This document shows, piece after piece, positions 33,659 through 43,083 of a DNA stretch of 64,000 bases. A model generated the notes under the pieces. It saw nothing but the letters and a program-made list of their open reading frames with translations. It did not search any database and was not told the DNA's origin. The translations under genes and the position numbers were made by a program. Where the stretch lies: assembly GCF_001267885.1 (NCBI RefSeq), contig NZ_CP012382.1:2591001-2655000 (forward strand), read 5' to 3'. Each line of letters starts with the position of its first letter. Positions within the stretch are counted from its first letter, which is position 1. The stretch comes from Streptomyces ambofaciens ATCC 23877 (GTDB lineage: Bacteria; Actinomycetota; Actinomycetes; Streptomycetales; Streptomycetaceae).

Positions 33659-33731
33659 CTCCCCCGACTGGACTCGAACCAGTAACCTGCCGGTTAACAG
33701 CCGGCTGCTCTGCCAATTGAGCTACGGAGGA
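33659..33731 (-). tRNA. tRNA-Asn (GTT), copy 2
   Basis: 73 bases: acceptor TCCTCCG/CGGGGGA, D arm GCTCAATTGGCAGAGC, anticodon loop CTGTTAA (GTT) on stem GCCGG/CCGGC, T arm GGTTCGAGTC. CCA is not encoded. It is identical in sequence to the upstream copy, from which it is separated by 5 bases. Confidence 0.95.
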
Positions 33732-33736
33732 CCGAG

Positions 33737-33809
33737 CTCCCCCGACTGGACTCGAACCAGTAACCTGCCGGTTAACAGCCGGCTGCTCTGCCAATTGAGC
33801 TACGGAGGA
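33737..33809 (-). tRNA. tRNA-Asn (GTT), copy 1
   Basis: First of a tandem pair of identical 73-base tRNA-Asn genes transcribed leftward and sharing the terminator at 33625-33647. The structure is as in copy 2. Confidence 0.95.
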
Positions 33810-33956
33810 ATGCCTCGTTGCATCGAACGTGCCTGCCTGGGTATTCGCCAGAAGGCGCGCGCTCGCTGCGACACATACATTAGCGCAAGCAGGGGGGTGC
33901 TCCGCCAATCGGTACTCCCCGGCGCCTCGGAGCCAGTCAAAGGAAGGGTGGCCGCC

Positions 33957-34262
33957 ATGCGTTACCGGCTCACGTTCGTCGTCGGACTCGCGGTGGGATA
34001 CGTGCTGGGCACGAAGGCCGGACGGGAGCGTTACGAGCAGTTGCGCAAGTCCGCCCGTCAGGTCGCGCAGAACCCCGCCGTGCGCAACACCGCAGAGACC
34101 GCGGCCCAGCAGGGCAGGCACTTCGCCGACAAGGCGTACCACGTGGTCAGCGACAAGGTCGGGGACCGGATGCCCGACTCGGTGGCCCAGCGGGTCCGCT
34201 CGCTTCGCGACCGCAACTCGAACGGCAGCGGCGCGGACGACTGGGGCACCAGCAACACCTGA
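33957..34262 (+). CDS. YtxH-like membrane-anchored small protein
   Basis: 101 residues from ATG 33957 (GGAAGGGTGG upstream). It opens with a short membrane segment, RLTFVVGLAVGYVLGTKAGR, in which the glycine pattern and following GRERYEQLRK are typical of YtxH proteins. A helical, charged C-terminal region ends in a disordered tail. Likely inner-membrane, stress-associated; no precise role known. It is followed by a terminator and stands alone. Confidence 0.75.
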   Translation: MRYRLTFVVGLAVGYVLGTKAGRERYEQLRKSARQVAQNPAVRNTAETAAQQGRHFADKAYHVVSDKVGDRMPDSVAQRVRSLRDRNSNGSGADDWGTSNT

Positions 34263-34272
34263 GGCACGTGCC

Positions 34273-34299
34273 CCCGGCGGGTCCCGTGCCCCCGCCGGG
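34273..34299 (+). terminator. Hairpin terminator after the YtxH-like gene
   Basis: CCCGGCGGG and CCCGCCGGG pair perfectly (9 bases) around a 9-base loop, starting 10 bases after the stop codon. Confidence 0.65.
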
Positions 34300-34335
34300 T
34301 ACGGGCAGCACTCCCGGTGCGGCAGAATTTCGCGC

Positions 34336-35790
34336 ATGGGGATAGTCGCCGGGTTGGACAGTTCGCCCGATTTCACTCGTATCGTCGTCTGCGATTCGGA
34401 CACGGGGGCCGTGCTGCGGCAGGGCTACGCCCCTCATCCGGTGGAGAGCCCCGAGGGCGGTGGCCGTCCCGCGGACGTCGATCCGCAGGCCTGGCTGCTG
34501 TCCCTCGGGGAGGCCGCCGGCGGCGGGCTGCTGGAGGGCGTGCAGGCCATCGGCGTCTCCGCGCAGGCGAACTCGGTCGTGCCGCTGGATTCGCAGGGCA
34601 ACACCGTGCGCCCCGCCATGGTGGGCGCCGACAAGCGCACCCAGGTGGCGGCGGCCGACCTGATCGACGCCCTCGGCGGGCGCGAGGCGTGGGCGCAGGC
34701 GGTGGGCACGGTGCCGCAGGCCGCACAGCCGGTGACCAAGTTGCGCTGGCTGGCCCGGACCGAACCCGAGGCCGCCGCCCGGACCGCCGTACTGATGCAG
34801 GCCCACGACTGGCTGGTGTGGCAGCTGCTCGGCCGGCCGGCCCGGCGGACCACCGACCGGGGCGGGGCCTCCGGCACCGGGTACTGGTCGGCGGCGACCG
34901 GCGGCTACCGGCCGGACCTGGTCGAGCTGGCCCTCGGGCACCAGGCGATGCTGCCGGAGGTGATCGGTCCGGCCGACGCGGCCGGGACGACACCGGAGGG
35001 GCTGCTGATCTCCGCCGGGACCGGCGAGACGCAGGCCGCCGCCTTCGGACTCGGGATCGGCCTCGGCGACGCGGTGGTGTCGCTGGGCGCGTCCGGGTCC
35101 GTGATGGCCGTGCACACCGAGCCGCTCGTCGACCAGTCCGGGATGATCACCGCCCTGGCCGACGCCACGGGCATGCACCTGCCCGTCGTCACCACCCTGA
35201 ACGCCGTACGGACCCTGCGGGGCGCCGCCGAGCTGCTCGGCGCCCCGGACCTGGAGAGCCTGTCCGAGCTGGCGATGAAGTCGACGCCGGGCGCGCACGG
35301 GCTGGTGCTGCTGCCCTACCTGGAGGGCGAGCGGACGCCGAACCTGCCGCACACCGCCGGCACGCTGGCCGGCCTGCGGCGCGAGTCGATGCGGCCGGAG
35401 CACCTGGCGCGGGCCGCGTTCGAGGGCATGCTGTGCGGCCTCGCCGACGCCCTCGACGTGCTGCGCGGCCGGGGCGTGGACGTGCGCCGGGTCTTCCTGC
35501 TGGGCGCGGCGGCCGAGCTGCCGGCCGTGCAGGCGGCGGCGCCCGCGCTGTTCGGGACGCAGGTCGTGGTGCCGCAGCCGGCGGACTACGCCGCGATCGG
35601 CTCGGCCCGGCAGGCGGCGTGGGCGCTGGGCGCGTCCCGGGGGACGCTGGACCCGCGCACCCCGCCCGTCTGGCAGGGCGCGGTGGCGCAGGTACTGGAG
35701 CCGGGCGAGGAGCTGGCGGTGGGACAGGCGGTGCGCCAGCAGTTCGTGTCGGTGCGGGAACAGACGCATCCGGGCGCGCTGCGCGGGTGA
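34336..35790 (+). CDS. FGGY-family carbohydrate kinase (xylulokinase-like)
   Basis: 484 residues from ATG 34336. The FGGY kinase plan is clear: N-terminal ATPase strand VAGLDSSPDFTRIVVCDS, substrate-binding AIGVSAQANSVVPLDSQGN, the aspartate region ARRTTDRGGASGTGYW, phosphate loop SLGASGSVMAVHT, and the C-terminal FLLGAAAELPAVQAAAP and ADYAAIGSARQAAWALG. The closest type is xylulokinase, phosphorylating a pentulose or related polyol. It is monocistronic, with no sugar genes adjacent, and the substrate is uncertain. Confidence 0.85.
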   Translation: MGIVAGLDSSPDFTRIVVCDSDTGAVLRQGYAPHPVESPEGGGRPADVDPQAWLLSLGEAAGGGLLEGVQAIGVSAQANSVVPLDSQGNTVRPAMVGADKRTQVAAADLIDALGGREAWAQAVGTVPQAAQPVTKLRWLARTEPEAAARTAVLMQAHDWLVWQLLGRPARRTTDRGGASGTGYWSAATGGYRPDLVELALGHQAMLPEVIGPADAAGTTPEGLLISAGTGETQAAAFGLGIGLGDAVVSLGASGSVMAVHTEPLVDQSGMITALADATGMHLPVVTTLNAVRTLRGAAELLGAPDLESLSELAMKSTPGAHGLVLLPYLEGERTPNLPHTAGTLAGLRRESMRPEHLARAAFEGMLCGLADALDVLRGRGVDVRRVFLLGAAAELPAVQAAAPALFGTQVVVPQPADYAAIGSARQAAWALGASRGTLDPRTPPVWQGAVAQVLEPGEELAVGQAVRQQFVSVREQTHPGALRG

Positions 35791-35928
35791 CGCGCGACCG
35801 CTCACCCCTCGAAGGCCGGAACTTGGCGCGCTCTTGGGTCAATCGGTCGAGGTAACGCGGGCGGAGTGTCCGACGATAGGGGCCAGGGGCAACCAACCGC
35901 CCCTGTCGCCGACTCCGAGAGACCCAGC

Positions 35929-37662
35929 GTGCTCATACGACTCCTGCGGACCTGCCTCAGGCCCTACCAGAAACCCATCGTCCTGCTGGTGGCGCTGCAG
36001 TTCCTGCAGACCTGCGCCTCCCTCTACCTGCCGACCCTGAACGCGGACATCATCGACGACGGGGTCGTGAAGGGTGACTCCGGCTACATCCTGAGCTACG
36101 GCGCCCTGATGATCGGCATCTCGCTGGCCCAGGTGGTGTGCAACGTCGGGGCGGTCTACTACGGCGCCCGCACCGCCGCCGCGCTCGGCCGGGACCTGCG
36201 GGGCGCGGTCTTCGACCGGGTGCAGTCCTTCTCGGCCCGCGAGCTCGGCGGCTTCGGCGCGCCCTCGCTGATCACCCGGACGACGAACGACGTGCAGCAG
36301 GTCCAGATGCTGGCCCTGATGACGTTCACGCTGATGGTGTCGGCACCCATCATGTGCGTCGGCGGCATCGTGATGGCGCTCGGCCTGGACGTACCGCTGT
36401 CCGGCGTGCTGGTGGCGGTCGTGCCCGTACTGGCGATCTGCGTCACGCTGATCGTGCGGCGGCTGCGGCCGCTCTTCCGTGCCATGCAGGAGCGTCTGGA
36501 CACGGTGAACCGGGTGCTGCGCGAGCAGATCACCGGCAACCGCGTGATCCGCGCCTTCGTGCGGGACGAGTACGAGCAGCGGCGCTTCCGGAAGGCCAAC
36601 ACGGACCTCACGGACGTGGCGCTGGGCACCGGAAACCTGCTCGCGCTGATGTTCCCGGTGGTCATGACGGTGGTGAACCTGTCGTCCATCGCGGTGGTGT
36701 GGTTCGGTGCCCACCGGATCGAGAGCGGCGGGATGCAGATCGGCGACCTGACCGCGTTCCTCGCCTACCTGATGCAGATCGTCATGTCCGTGATGATGGC
36801 CACCTTCATGTTCATGATGGTGCCGCGCGCGGAGGTGTGCGCCGAGCGCATCCAGGAGGTCCTGGAGACCGAGAGCAGCGTGGTCCCGCCGGTGGCGCCG
36901 GTCACCGAGCTGCGCCGGCACGGCCATCTGGAGATCCGGGGCGCCGGCTTCCGCTACCCCGGGGCCGAGGAGCCGGTGCTCAGGAACATCGAGCTGGTGG
37001 CCCGGCCGGGCGAGACGACCGCCGTCATCGGCTCGACCGGCAGCGGCAAGTCGACGCTGCTGGGGCTGGTCCCCCGGCTCTTCGACGCCACCGAGGGCGA
37101 GGTGCTGGTCGACGGGGTGGACGTGCGGACCGTCGACCCGAAGGTGCTGGCCAAGGTGGTGGGGCTGGTGCCGCAGAAGCCGTACCTCTTCGCGGGCACC
37201 GTCGCGAGCAATCTGCGCTACGGCAATCCGGACGCCACGGACGAGGAGCTGTGGCACGCGCTGGAGGTGGCGCAGGCCAGGGAGTTCGTCTCCGGTCTGG
37301 AGGGCGGTCTCCAGGCGCCGATCTCCCAGGGCGGCACGAACGTGTCCGGTGGCCAGCGCCAGCGGCTCGCCATCGCGCGGACCCTCGTGCAGCGCCCGGA
37401 GATCTACCTGTTCGACGACTCCTTCTCCGCCCTCGACTACGCCACCGACGCCGCGCTGCGCGCCGGGCTGGGCCGGGAGACGGCCGAGGCGACCGTGGTG
37501 ATCGTGGCGCAGCGGGTGGCGACCATCCGGGAGGCGGACCGGATCATCGTGCTGGACGAGGGGCGGGTGGTCGGCGCGGGCCGGCACCACGAACTGATGG
37601 CGGACAACGAGACCTACCGGGAGATCGTGCTCTCCCAGCTGACGGAAGCGGAGGCTGCCTGA
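35929..37662 (+). CDS. ABC exporter half-transporter, subunit 1 (degenerate catalytic site)
   Basis: 577 residues taking GTG 35929 as start; a GTG at 35866 in frame would add 21 disordered residues. Six membrane helices (about 1-310) are fused to an ATPase. Walker A is GSTGSGKST, the signature VSGGQRQRL is intact, and Walker B YLFDDSFSALD has Asp where the catalytic Glu is expected. With the next gene it forms a heterodimeric multidrug/lipid-type exporter with one weak and one active ATP site. The genes overlap as TGATG. Confidence 0.9.
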   Translation: MLIRLLRTCLRPYQKPIVLLVALQFLQTCASLYLPTLNADIIDDGVVKGDSGYILSYGALMIGISLAQVVCNVGAVYYGARTAAALGRDLRGAVFDRVQSFSARELGGFGAPSLITRTTNDVQQVQMLALMTFTLMVSAPIMCVGGIVMALGLDVPLSGVLVAVVPVLAICVTLIVRRLRPLFRAMQERLDTVNRVLREQITGNRVIRAFVRDEYEQRRFRKANTDLTDVALGTGNLLALMFPVVMTVVNLSSIAVVWFGAHRIESGGMQIGDLTAFLAYLMQIVMSVMMATFMFMMVPRAEVCAERIQEVLETESSVVPPVAPVTELRRHGHLEIRGAGFRYPGAEEPVLRNIELVARPGETTAVIGSTGSGKSTLLGLVPRLFDATEGEVLVDGVDVRTVDPKVLAKVVGLVPQKPYLFAGTVASNLRYGNPDATDEELWHALEVAQAREFVSGLEGGLQAPISQGGTNVSGGQRQRLAIARTLVQRPEIYLFDDSFSALDYATDAALRAGLGRETAEATVVIVAQRVATIREADRIIVLDEGRVVGAGRHHELMADNETYREIVLSQLTEAEAA

Positions 37663-39590
37663 TGGCAGGGCCTGCGGGTCGCATGATGGCCGGGGGCGGC
37701 CCCGACCAGCGTTCGATGGACTTCACGGGGTCCGGCAGACGGCTCGTCGCCCGGTTCCGGCCGGAGCGGGCGACGCTCTGCGTGCTGCTGGCCTGTCTGG
37801 TGGTGAGCGTCGGCCTCAGCGTGGCCGGGCCGAAGATCCTCGGCCGCGCCACCGACCTGGTCTTCGCGGGCATCGTGGGGCGGGACATGCCCTCCGGGGC
37901 CACCAAGGAACAGGTCCTGGACTCGATGCGGGAGCGCGGGGACGGCAACGTCGCGGACATGCTCCGCGGCACGGACTTCACGCCGGGCCAGGGCATCGAC
38001 TTCACCGCCGTGGGCGAGGTGCTGCTGCTGGCCCTCGCCGTGTTCGCCGGGGCCGGGCTGCTGATGGCGGTGGCCACCCGGCTGGTGAACCGGGCGGTCA
38101 ACCGCACGGTGTTCCGGCTGCGCGAGGACGTGCAGACGAAACTGTCCCGGCTGCCCCTGTCGTACTTCGACCAGCGGCAGCGCGGAGAGGTGCTCTCCCG
38201 GGCCACCAACGACATCGACAACGTCGGACAGACGCTCCAGCAGTCGATGGGCCAGTTGATCAACTCGCTGCTGACCATCGTCGGCGTGCTGGGGATGATG
38301 TTCTACGTCTCCTGGATCCTGGCGCTGGTGGCGCTGGTGACCGTGCCGCTGTCCTTCGTGGTGGCCACCCGGGTGGGCAAGCGCTCGCAGCCGCAGTTCG
38401 TGCAGCAGTGGCGTTCGACGGGGCAGCTCAACGCGCACATCGAGGAGATGTACACCGGGCACGCGCTGGTGAAGGTGTTCGGGCGCCAGGAGGAGTCGGC
38501 GCGGCAGTTCGCCGAGCAGAACGAGGCGCTGTACGAGGCCGGGTTCAAGGCCCAGTTCAACAGCGGGATCATGCAGCCGCTGATGGTGTTCCTGTCCAAC
38601 CTGAACTACGTGCTCGTCGCGGTGGTCGGGGGTCTGCGGGTCGCCTCGGGCTCGCTGTCCATCGGTGACGTGCAGGCCTTCATCCAGTACTCCCGGCAGT
38701 TCTCGATGCCGCTGACGCAGGTCGCCTCGATGGCGAACCTGGTGCAGTCGGGCGTGGCGTCGGCCGAGCGGATCTTCGAGCTGCTGGACGCCGAGGAGCA
38801 GTCGGCGGACCCGATCCCGGGCACCCGGCCCGAGGACCTGCGCGGGCGGGTGGAGCTGGAGCGCGTGTCGTTCCGCTACGACCCCGAGAAGCCGCTGATC
38901 GAGGACCTGTCGCTGAAGGTGGAACCGGGGCAGACGGTCGCCATCGTCGGCCCCACGGGTGCCGGGAAGACGACCCTCGTCAATCTGCTGATGCGGTTCT
39001 ACGAGGTGTCCGGCGGGCGGATCACCCTGGACGGCGTGGACATCGCGAAGATGTCCCGGGACGAGCTGCGGGCCGGTATCGGCATGGTGCTCCAGGACAC
39101 CTGGCTGTTCGGCGGCACCATCGCCGAGAACATCGCCTACGGGGCGTCGCGGGAGGTCACCCGCGGGGAGGTCGAGGAGGCGGCGCGGGCCGCGCACGCC
39201 GACCGGTTCGTGCGGACGCTGCCCGACGGCTACGACACCGTCCTCGACGACGAGGGGACGGGGGTGAGCGCCGGTGAGAAGCAGCTCGTCACCATCGCCC
39301 GGGCGTTCCTGTCCGACCCGGTGATCCTGGTCCTGGACGAGGCGACGTCGTCCGTGGACACCCGTACGGAGGTACTGATCCAGAAGGCGATGGCCAAGCT
39401 GGCGCACGGGCGGACCTCGTTCGTGATCGCGCACCGGCTGTCGACGATCCGGGACGCGGACACGATCCTGGTGATGGAGGACGGGGCGATCGTCGAGCAG
39501 GGCGCGCACGCCGACCTGCTCGCCACCGGCGGGGCGTACGCGCGGCTGTACCGGGCGCAGTTCGCGCAGGCGGTGGCCGAGGTGGAGTAG
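37662..39590 (+). CDS. ABC exporter half-transporter, subunit 2
   Basis: 642 residues. Six membrane helices, with an extra extracytoplasmic stretch between helices 1 and 2 (about residues 70-115), are followed by the ATPase domain. Walker A GPTGAGKTT and Walker B ILVLDEATSSVD (with Glu) are canonical, but the signature reads VSAGEKQLV instead of LSGGQ. It therefore completes the degenerate site with subunit 1's altered Walker B and leaves the second site competent, as in TM287/288-like exporters. Exported substrate unknown. Confidence 0.9.
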   Translation: MAGPAGRMMAGGGPDQRSMDFTGSGRRLVARFRPERATLCVLLACLVVSVGLSVAGPKILGRATDLVFAGIVGRDMPSGATKEQVLDSMRERGDGNVADMLRGTDFTPGQGIDFTAVGEVLLLALAVFAGAGLLMAVATRLVNRAVNRTVFRLREDVQTKLSRLPLSYFDQRQRGEVLSRATNDIDNVGQTLQQSMGQLINSLLTIVGVLGMMFYVSWILALVALVTVPLSFVVATRVGKRSQPQFVQQWRSTGQLNAHIEEMYTGHALVKVFGRQEESARQFAEQNEALYEAGFKAQFNSGIMQPLMVFLSNLNYVLVAVVGGLRVASGSLSIGDVQAFIQYSRQFSMPLTQVASMANLVQSGVASAERIFELLDAEEQSADPIPGTRPEDLRGRVELERVSFRYDPEKPLIEDLSLKVEPGQTVAIVGPTGAGKTTLVNLLMRFYEVSGGRITLDGVDIAKMSRDELRAGIGMVLQDTWLFGGTIAENIAYGASREVTRGEVEEAARAAHADRFVRTLPDGYDTVLDDEGTGVSAGEKQLVTIARAFLSDPVILVLDEATSSVDTRTEVLIQKAMAKLAHGRTSFVIAHRLSTIRDADTILVMEDGAIVEQGAHADLLATGGAYARLYRAQFAQAVAEVE

Positions 39591-39666
39591 GCCCCGCCCG
39601 CGTCCCCCGGTGTCCGTGGGCGTCTCCCCGGATGAGATATGCCGCGGACCGGCTCATATTGGTAGG

Positions 39667-39691
39667 GGCGGGACGACACCCTCGTCCCGCC
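39667..39691. terminator. Hairpin between the ABC exporter and the permease gene
   Basis: GGCGGGACGA and TCGTCCCGCC pair perfectly around CACCC, 76 bases after the exporter stop and 27 bases before the permease ATG. It may terminate the exporter operon or fold in the permease leader. Confidence 0.5.
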
Positions 39692-39718
39692 GACGCCCGT
39701 AGACCGGAGCGAGGGGCC

Positions 39719-41227
39719 ATGGCCACCACCGAGGGAAACGCCGACCGCCCGGCCGGTCTGAAGGCCGACGCGATCGGGTTCGTGGACGCGCTGGTCATCG
39801 GACTCAACGCGACCTCACCTGCGTACTCGCTGGCGGCGGTCATCGGCCCGGTCGTGGCGCTCGTCGGGATCTACGCACCCGGCGTGATGTTCGCGTCCTT
39901 CGTGCCCATGCTGCTGATCGCCTCGGCGTTCTACTACCTCAACCGGGTCGACCAGGACTGCGGGACGACCTTCTCGTGGGTCACCCGCGCCATGGGGCCG
40001 TGGGCCGGGTGGCTCGGCGGCTGGGCCATCGCCATGACCGGCGTCCTGGTCGTCGGGTCGCTCGCGGACGTCGCCGTCACCTTCGGCCTGCTCACCGTGG
40101 GGCTCGACAGCTGGGCGGAGAACGAGTTCGTGCGGCAGCTGCTCACCGTGCTGCTGATCCTCGTGATGACGGGGCTGTGCGTGATCGGCACCGAGCTGTC
40201 GGCCCGGGTGCAGAACGTGCTGATCCTGGCGCAGGTCGCCTGTCTGCTGGTCTTCGCGGTGGTGGCGCTGTACCGCGTCTACGCCGACACGGGCACCCTC
40301 GCCTCCGCCAGACCCTCGGCGGAGTGGCTCAACCCCTTCGGGTCCGGCGGCGCGCCGCTGACGGCGGCCCTGCTGCTGGGGGTGTTCATCTACTGGGGCT
40401 GGGAGTCGGCGGTCAACCTCACCGAGGAGACCAGGGACCCGGCCTCCGCGCCCGGCCGGGCCGCCGTGTGGTCGACGGTCGTGCTGCTGGTGACCTACGT
40501 GGCGGTCGGCTTCGCGGTGGTGGCCTACGCGGGTCCGCTGTTCCTCGCCGAGAACGCGGGCGAGGAGGAGTTCCTCTTCGCCCTGCTGGCCGGGGAGGCC
40601 ATGGGCGGCTGGGACTGGGTGGTCCTGCTGGCGGTGTCCACGTCCGCGCTGGCCTCCACCCAGACGACGATCATCCCCGCCTCGCGCACCGCGCTGTCCA
40701 TGGCCCGCCGGCAGGCGCTGCCCGCCCGCTTCGGCCGGATCCACCCCCGCTACCGGACGCCCGACGTGAGCACCTGGTGGGTGGCCGGCATCGCCATCGT
40801 CTGGTACCTGGTCGTCCGGCAGATCAGCGAGAACGCCCTCTTCGACTCCCTCACCGCGCTGTCGCTGCTGATCGCGTTCTACTACGCGCTGACGGGCATC
40901 GCCTGCGCGGTCTACTACCGGCGCCGGCTCACCGAGAGCGTGCGCAACCTGCTGCTGATCGGGCTGGGGCCGCTGATCGGGGCGGGGCTGCTGATCTGGC
41001 TGCTGGTGGAGTCCGTGATCGACATGGCCGACCCCGCCAACTCCTACAGCGGGGTGTCCTGGCTGGGCCTCGGTCCCCCGCTGGTCATCGGCATCGTCAT
41101 CGCCCTGGTCGGGGTGGTCGTGATGCTCGTGTGGCGGTTCGTGTCACCGGCGTTCTGGTCGGAGCGCCCCGGCGTGGCGGGTCCGGAGCCCGTGAAGGAC
41201 AAGCCGGTGAAGGACGAGGAGGCGTGA
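39719..41227 (+). CDS. APC-family amino acid permease
   Basis: 502 residues from ATG 39719 (GGAGCGAGGGG upstream). Twelve membrane helices are expected. The first broken helix reads ALVIGLNATSPAYSLAAVIG, matching the substrate-binding glycine pattern of APC transporters. Also present are DQDCGTTFSWVTRAMGPWAGWLGG and YWGWESAVNLTEETRDPASAPGR, common in actinobacterial APC permeases. The C-terminal tail is charged (KDKPVKDEE). It ends one base before the universal stress gene and likely shares its transcript. Confidence 0.9.
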   Translation: MATTEGNADRPAGLKADAIGFVDALVIGLNATSPAYSLAAVIGPVVALVGIYAPGVMFASFVPMLLIASAFYYLNRVDQDCGTTFSWVTRAMGPWAGWLGGWAIAMTGVLVVGSLADVAVTFGLLTVGLDSWAENEFVRQLLTVLLILVMTGLCVIGTELSARVQNVLILAQVACLLVFAVVALYRVYADTGTLASARPSAEWLNPFGSGGAPLTAALLLGVFIYWGWESAVNLTEETRDPASAPGRAAVWSTVVLLVTYVAVGFAVVAYAGPLFLAENAGEEEFLFALLAGEAMGGWDWVVLLAVSTSALASTQTTIIPASRTALSMARRQALPARFGRIHPRYRTPDVSTWWVAGIAIVWYLVVRQISENALFDSLTALSLLIAFYYALTGIACAVYYRRRLTESVRNLLLIGLGPLIGAGLLIWLLVESVIDMADPANSYSGVSWLGLGPPLVIGIVIALVGVVVMLVWRFVSPAFWSERPGVAGPEPVKDKPVKDEEA

Positions 41228-41228
41228 G

Positions 41229-41645
41229 ATGTCGGTCGTGCTCGGATACGACGAGTCCGCCGGCGCCGTGCGCGCCCTGCGCGTCGCGGTGGAGGTGTCG
41301 GCCGCGTTCGGCGAGCCCCTGGTGCTCGTCTACGGTGCCGCCGCGCCCGGTGCCATGGGCGAGGAGTACGGCTCCCACCACGAGGCGCTCGTGGAGGCGG
41401 GCCGCACCGCGCTCCGGCATGCCGTCGAGGCGGCCGACGAGGCGGGGGTGCCGACCACCGTCGAGATCATCGACGAGAAACCCGCGCAGGCCCTGATCAC
41501 CGCGGCCGCCCGGCACGGGGCCCGGGTCATCGTGGTGGGCAGCTGGGGCGAGAGCCCGATGCGCGGGGCGCTGCTGGGCTCCACCCCGCACAAGCTGCTG
41601 CACCTGTCCCCCGTCCCGGTGCTGTGCGTGCCGACCGAGGGGTGA
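41229..41645 (+). CDS. Universal stress protein (UspA family)
   Basis: 138 residues of the Usp Rossmann-like fold. The N-terminal SVVLGYDESAGAVRALRVAV carries the first nucleotide-contact Asp. The C-terminal ATP motif is VVGSWGESPMRGALLGSTPH followed by LLHLSPVPVLCVP, the G-2x-G-9x-G(S/T) type, so ATP binding is expected. It lies directly after the APC permease, an arrangement in which the Usp may modulate the transporter (inference). It converges with the sigma factor gene at 19 bases. Confidence 0.9.
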   Translation: MSVVLGYDESAGAVRALRVAVEVSAAFGEPLVLVYGAAAPGAMGEEYGSHHEALVEAGRTALRHAVEAADEAGVPTTVEIIDEKPAQALITAAARHGARVIVVGSWGESPMRGALLGSTPHKLLHLSPVPVLCVPTEG

Positions 41646-41664
41646 GGCGTCGGCCGGCGCCCGG

Positions 41665-42828
41665 TCAGTCCAGGTAGCCGCGCAGCTGGTCCGCGTAGGC
41701 GTGGTCGCGGAGCTTGTTGAGGGTCTTGGACTCGATCTGGCGTATCCGCTCCCGGGTCACGCCGAAGAGGCGGCCGATCTCCTCCAGCGTGCGGGGGCGG
41801 CCGTCGGCCAGGCCGTAGCGGAGCTGGACGACCTTGCGCTCGCGTTCGCCGAGGGTGGAGAGGACCGCGTCCAGGTGCTGGCGCAGCAGCAGGAACGCGG
41901 CCGACTCGACGGGGCTGGCGGCGTCGCCGTCCTCGATGAGGTCACCGAGCGCGACGTCGTCCTCCTCGCCGACGGGGGCGTGCAGGGAGACCGGCTCCTG
42001 GGCGAGGCGCAGCACCTCGCCGACCCGCTCGGGCGCGAGGTCCAGCTGGGCGGCGACCTCCTGCGGGGTCGGCTCGTAGCCGCGTTCCTGGAGCATGCGG
42101 CGCTGGACGCGGACGACGCGGTTGATGAGCTCGACGACGTGGACGGGGACGCGGATGGTGCGGGCCTGGTCGGCGAGGGCGCGGGACATCGCCTGGCGGA
42201 TCCACCAGGTGGCGTAGGTGGAGAACTTGTAGCCGCGCGCGTAGTCGAACTTCTCCACGGCCCGGATCAGCCCCAGGTTCCCCTCCTGGACCAGGTCGAG
42301 CATGGTCAGCCCGCGACCGACGTACCGCTTGGCCACCGACACCACGAGCCGCAGGTTCGCCTCGATCAGGCGGCGCTTGGCGACGCGGCCCAGCACGACG
42401 AGGCGGTCGAGGTCCAGGGCGAGCCGGCTGTCCAGGTCGGTGGCGAGCCGCAGCTTCTCCTCCGCGAACAGCCCGGCCTCCACGCGCCGGGCGAGGTCGA
42501 CCTCCTCGGCCGCGGTGAGCAGCGGAATCCGGCCGATCTCCCGCAGGTACTGGCGGAACAGGTCCGAGGAGGGCCCGCCGGTCTCGGTGCGGGTCGGCGG
42601 GGGCGGCTCGGGGACGTCGGCGGGCTCGGAGGTGTCGGCGGGCTCGGGGACGTCGGCGGGGTGGTCGGCCGCCGTGGGGGCGTCCGCCGGGGGCGGGTCG
42701 TCCGGCGCGTCGCCGGGGTCGTGCACGGCGCGGTGGAGCGGGGGCGTCGCGACGAGGACGCCGCTCTGCGCATCCGGCTCCGCGCCGTCGGTACCGGTGT
42801 CGGTCTGGGTGAGGGTCTGGGTCTGCAC
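41665..42828 (-). CDS. hrdA: Principal-like sigma-70 factor (HrdA type)
   Basis: 387 residues from the GTG at 42826-42828, chosen for its GGAGG nine bases upstream; the frame extends to 43011 without a ribosome site. An acidic Pro-rich N-terminal tail with PADVPEP repeats precedes region 1.2 ([15 protein letters not shown]). Region 2 ([38 protein letters not shown]), region 3 and region 4 ([20 protein letters not shown]) follow. It is a group 1/2 sigma factor recognising -10/-35 promoters. Its position beside dnaG and dgt matches HrdA (SCO2465 by recall), a non-essential HrdB paralogue. Confidence 0.87.
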   Translation of the reverse strand: MQTQTLTQTDTGTDGAEPDAQSGVLVATPPLHRAVHDPGDAPDDPPPADAPTAADHPADVPEPADTSEPADVPEPPPPTRTETGGPSSDLFRQYLREIGRIPLLTAAEEVDLARRVEAGLFAEEKLRLATDLDSRLALDLDRLVVLGRVAKRRLIEANLRLVVSVAKRYVGRGLTMLDLVQEGNLGLIRAVEKFDYARGYKFSTYATWWIRQAMSRALADQARTIRVPVHVVELINRVVRVQRRMLQERGYEPTPQEVAAQLDLAPERVGEVLRLAQEPVSLHAPVGEEDDVALGDLIEDGDAASPVESAAFLLLRQHLDAVLSTLGERERKVVQLRYGLADGRPRTLEEIGRLFGVTRERIRQIESKTLNKLRDHAYADQLRGYLD

Positions 42829-43083
42829 GGGGGCGACCTCCAGGATGGACGCGGTCGGCGGGGGCCGGCAGCGGTACTTCGGGGGCGGAGCCGGCTCGCT
42901 CGCCGCGGTCCGCCCCGTACGCGTGGAACAGAACCGCGGGGATCGGGAACCGTCGACGGATCGGCCGCGCTCCGGGGACTCGGGCACCGCCCCCAGTGTG
43001 GGGTACGACACATCACCGCCACGAGGGGCGTGCGGTGACTTTTTGCTTCCGGTCCGTCACCGCGTGGTGACCAGCGGGCGGCT

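Noticed and set aside
33409..33809. tRNA cluster as an integration site of a mobile element
   Set aside because: No integrase, excisionase or duplicated tRNA 3' end is visible on either side. The repeated tRNA-Asn is a complete functional copy.
42829..43011. Upstream in-frame extension of the sigma factor
   Set aside because: The GTG at 42828 has GGAGG at good spacing, while the extension lacks a ribosome site and has an Arg/Pro-rich composition typical of untranslated leader.
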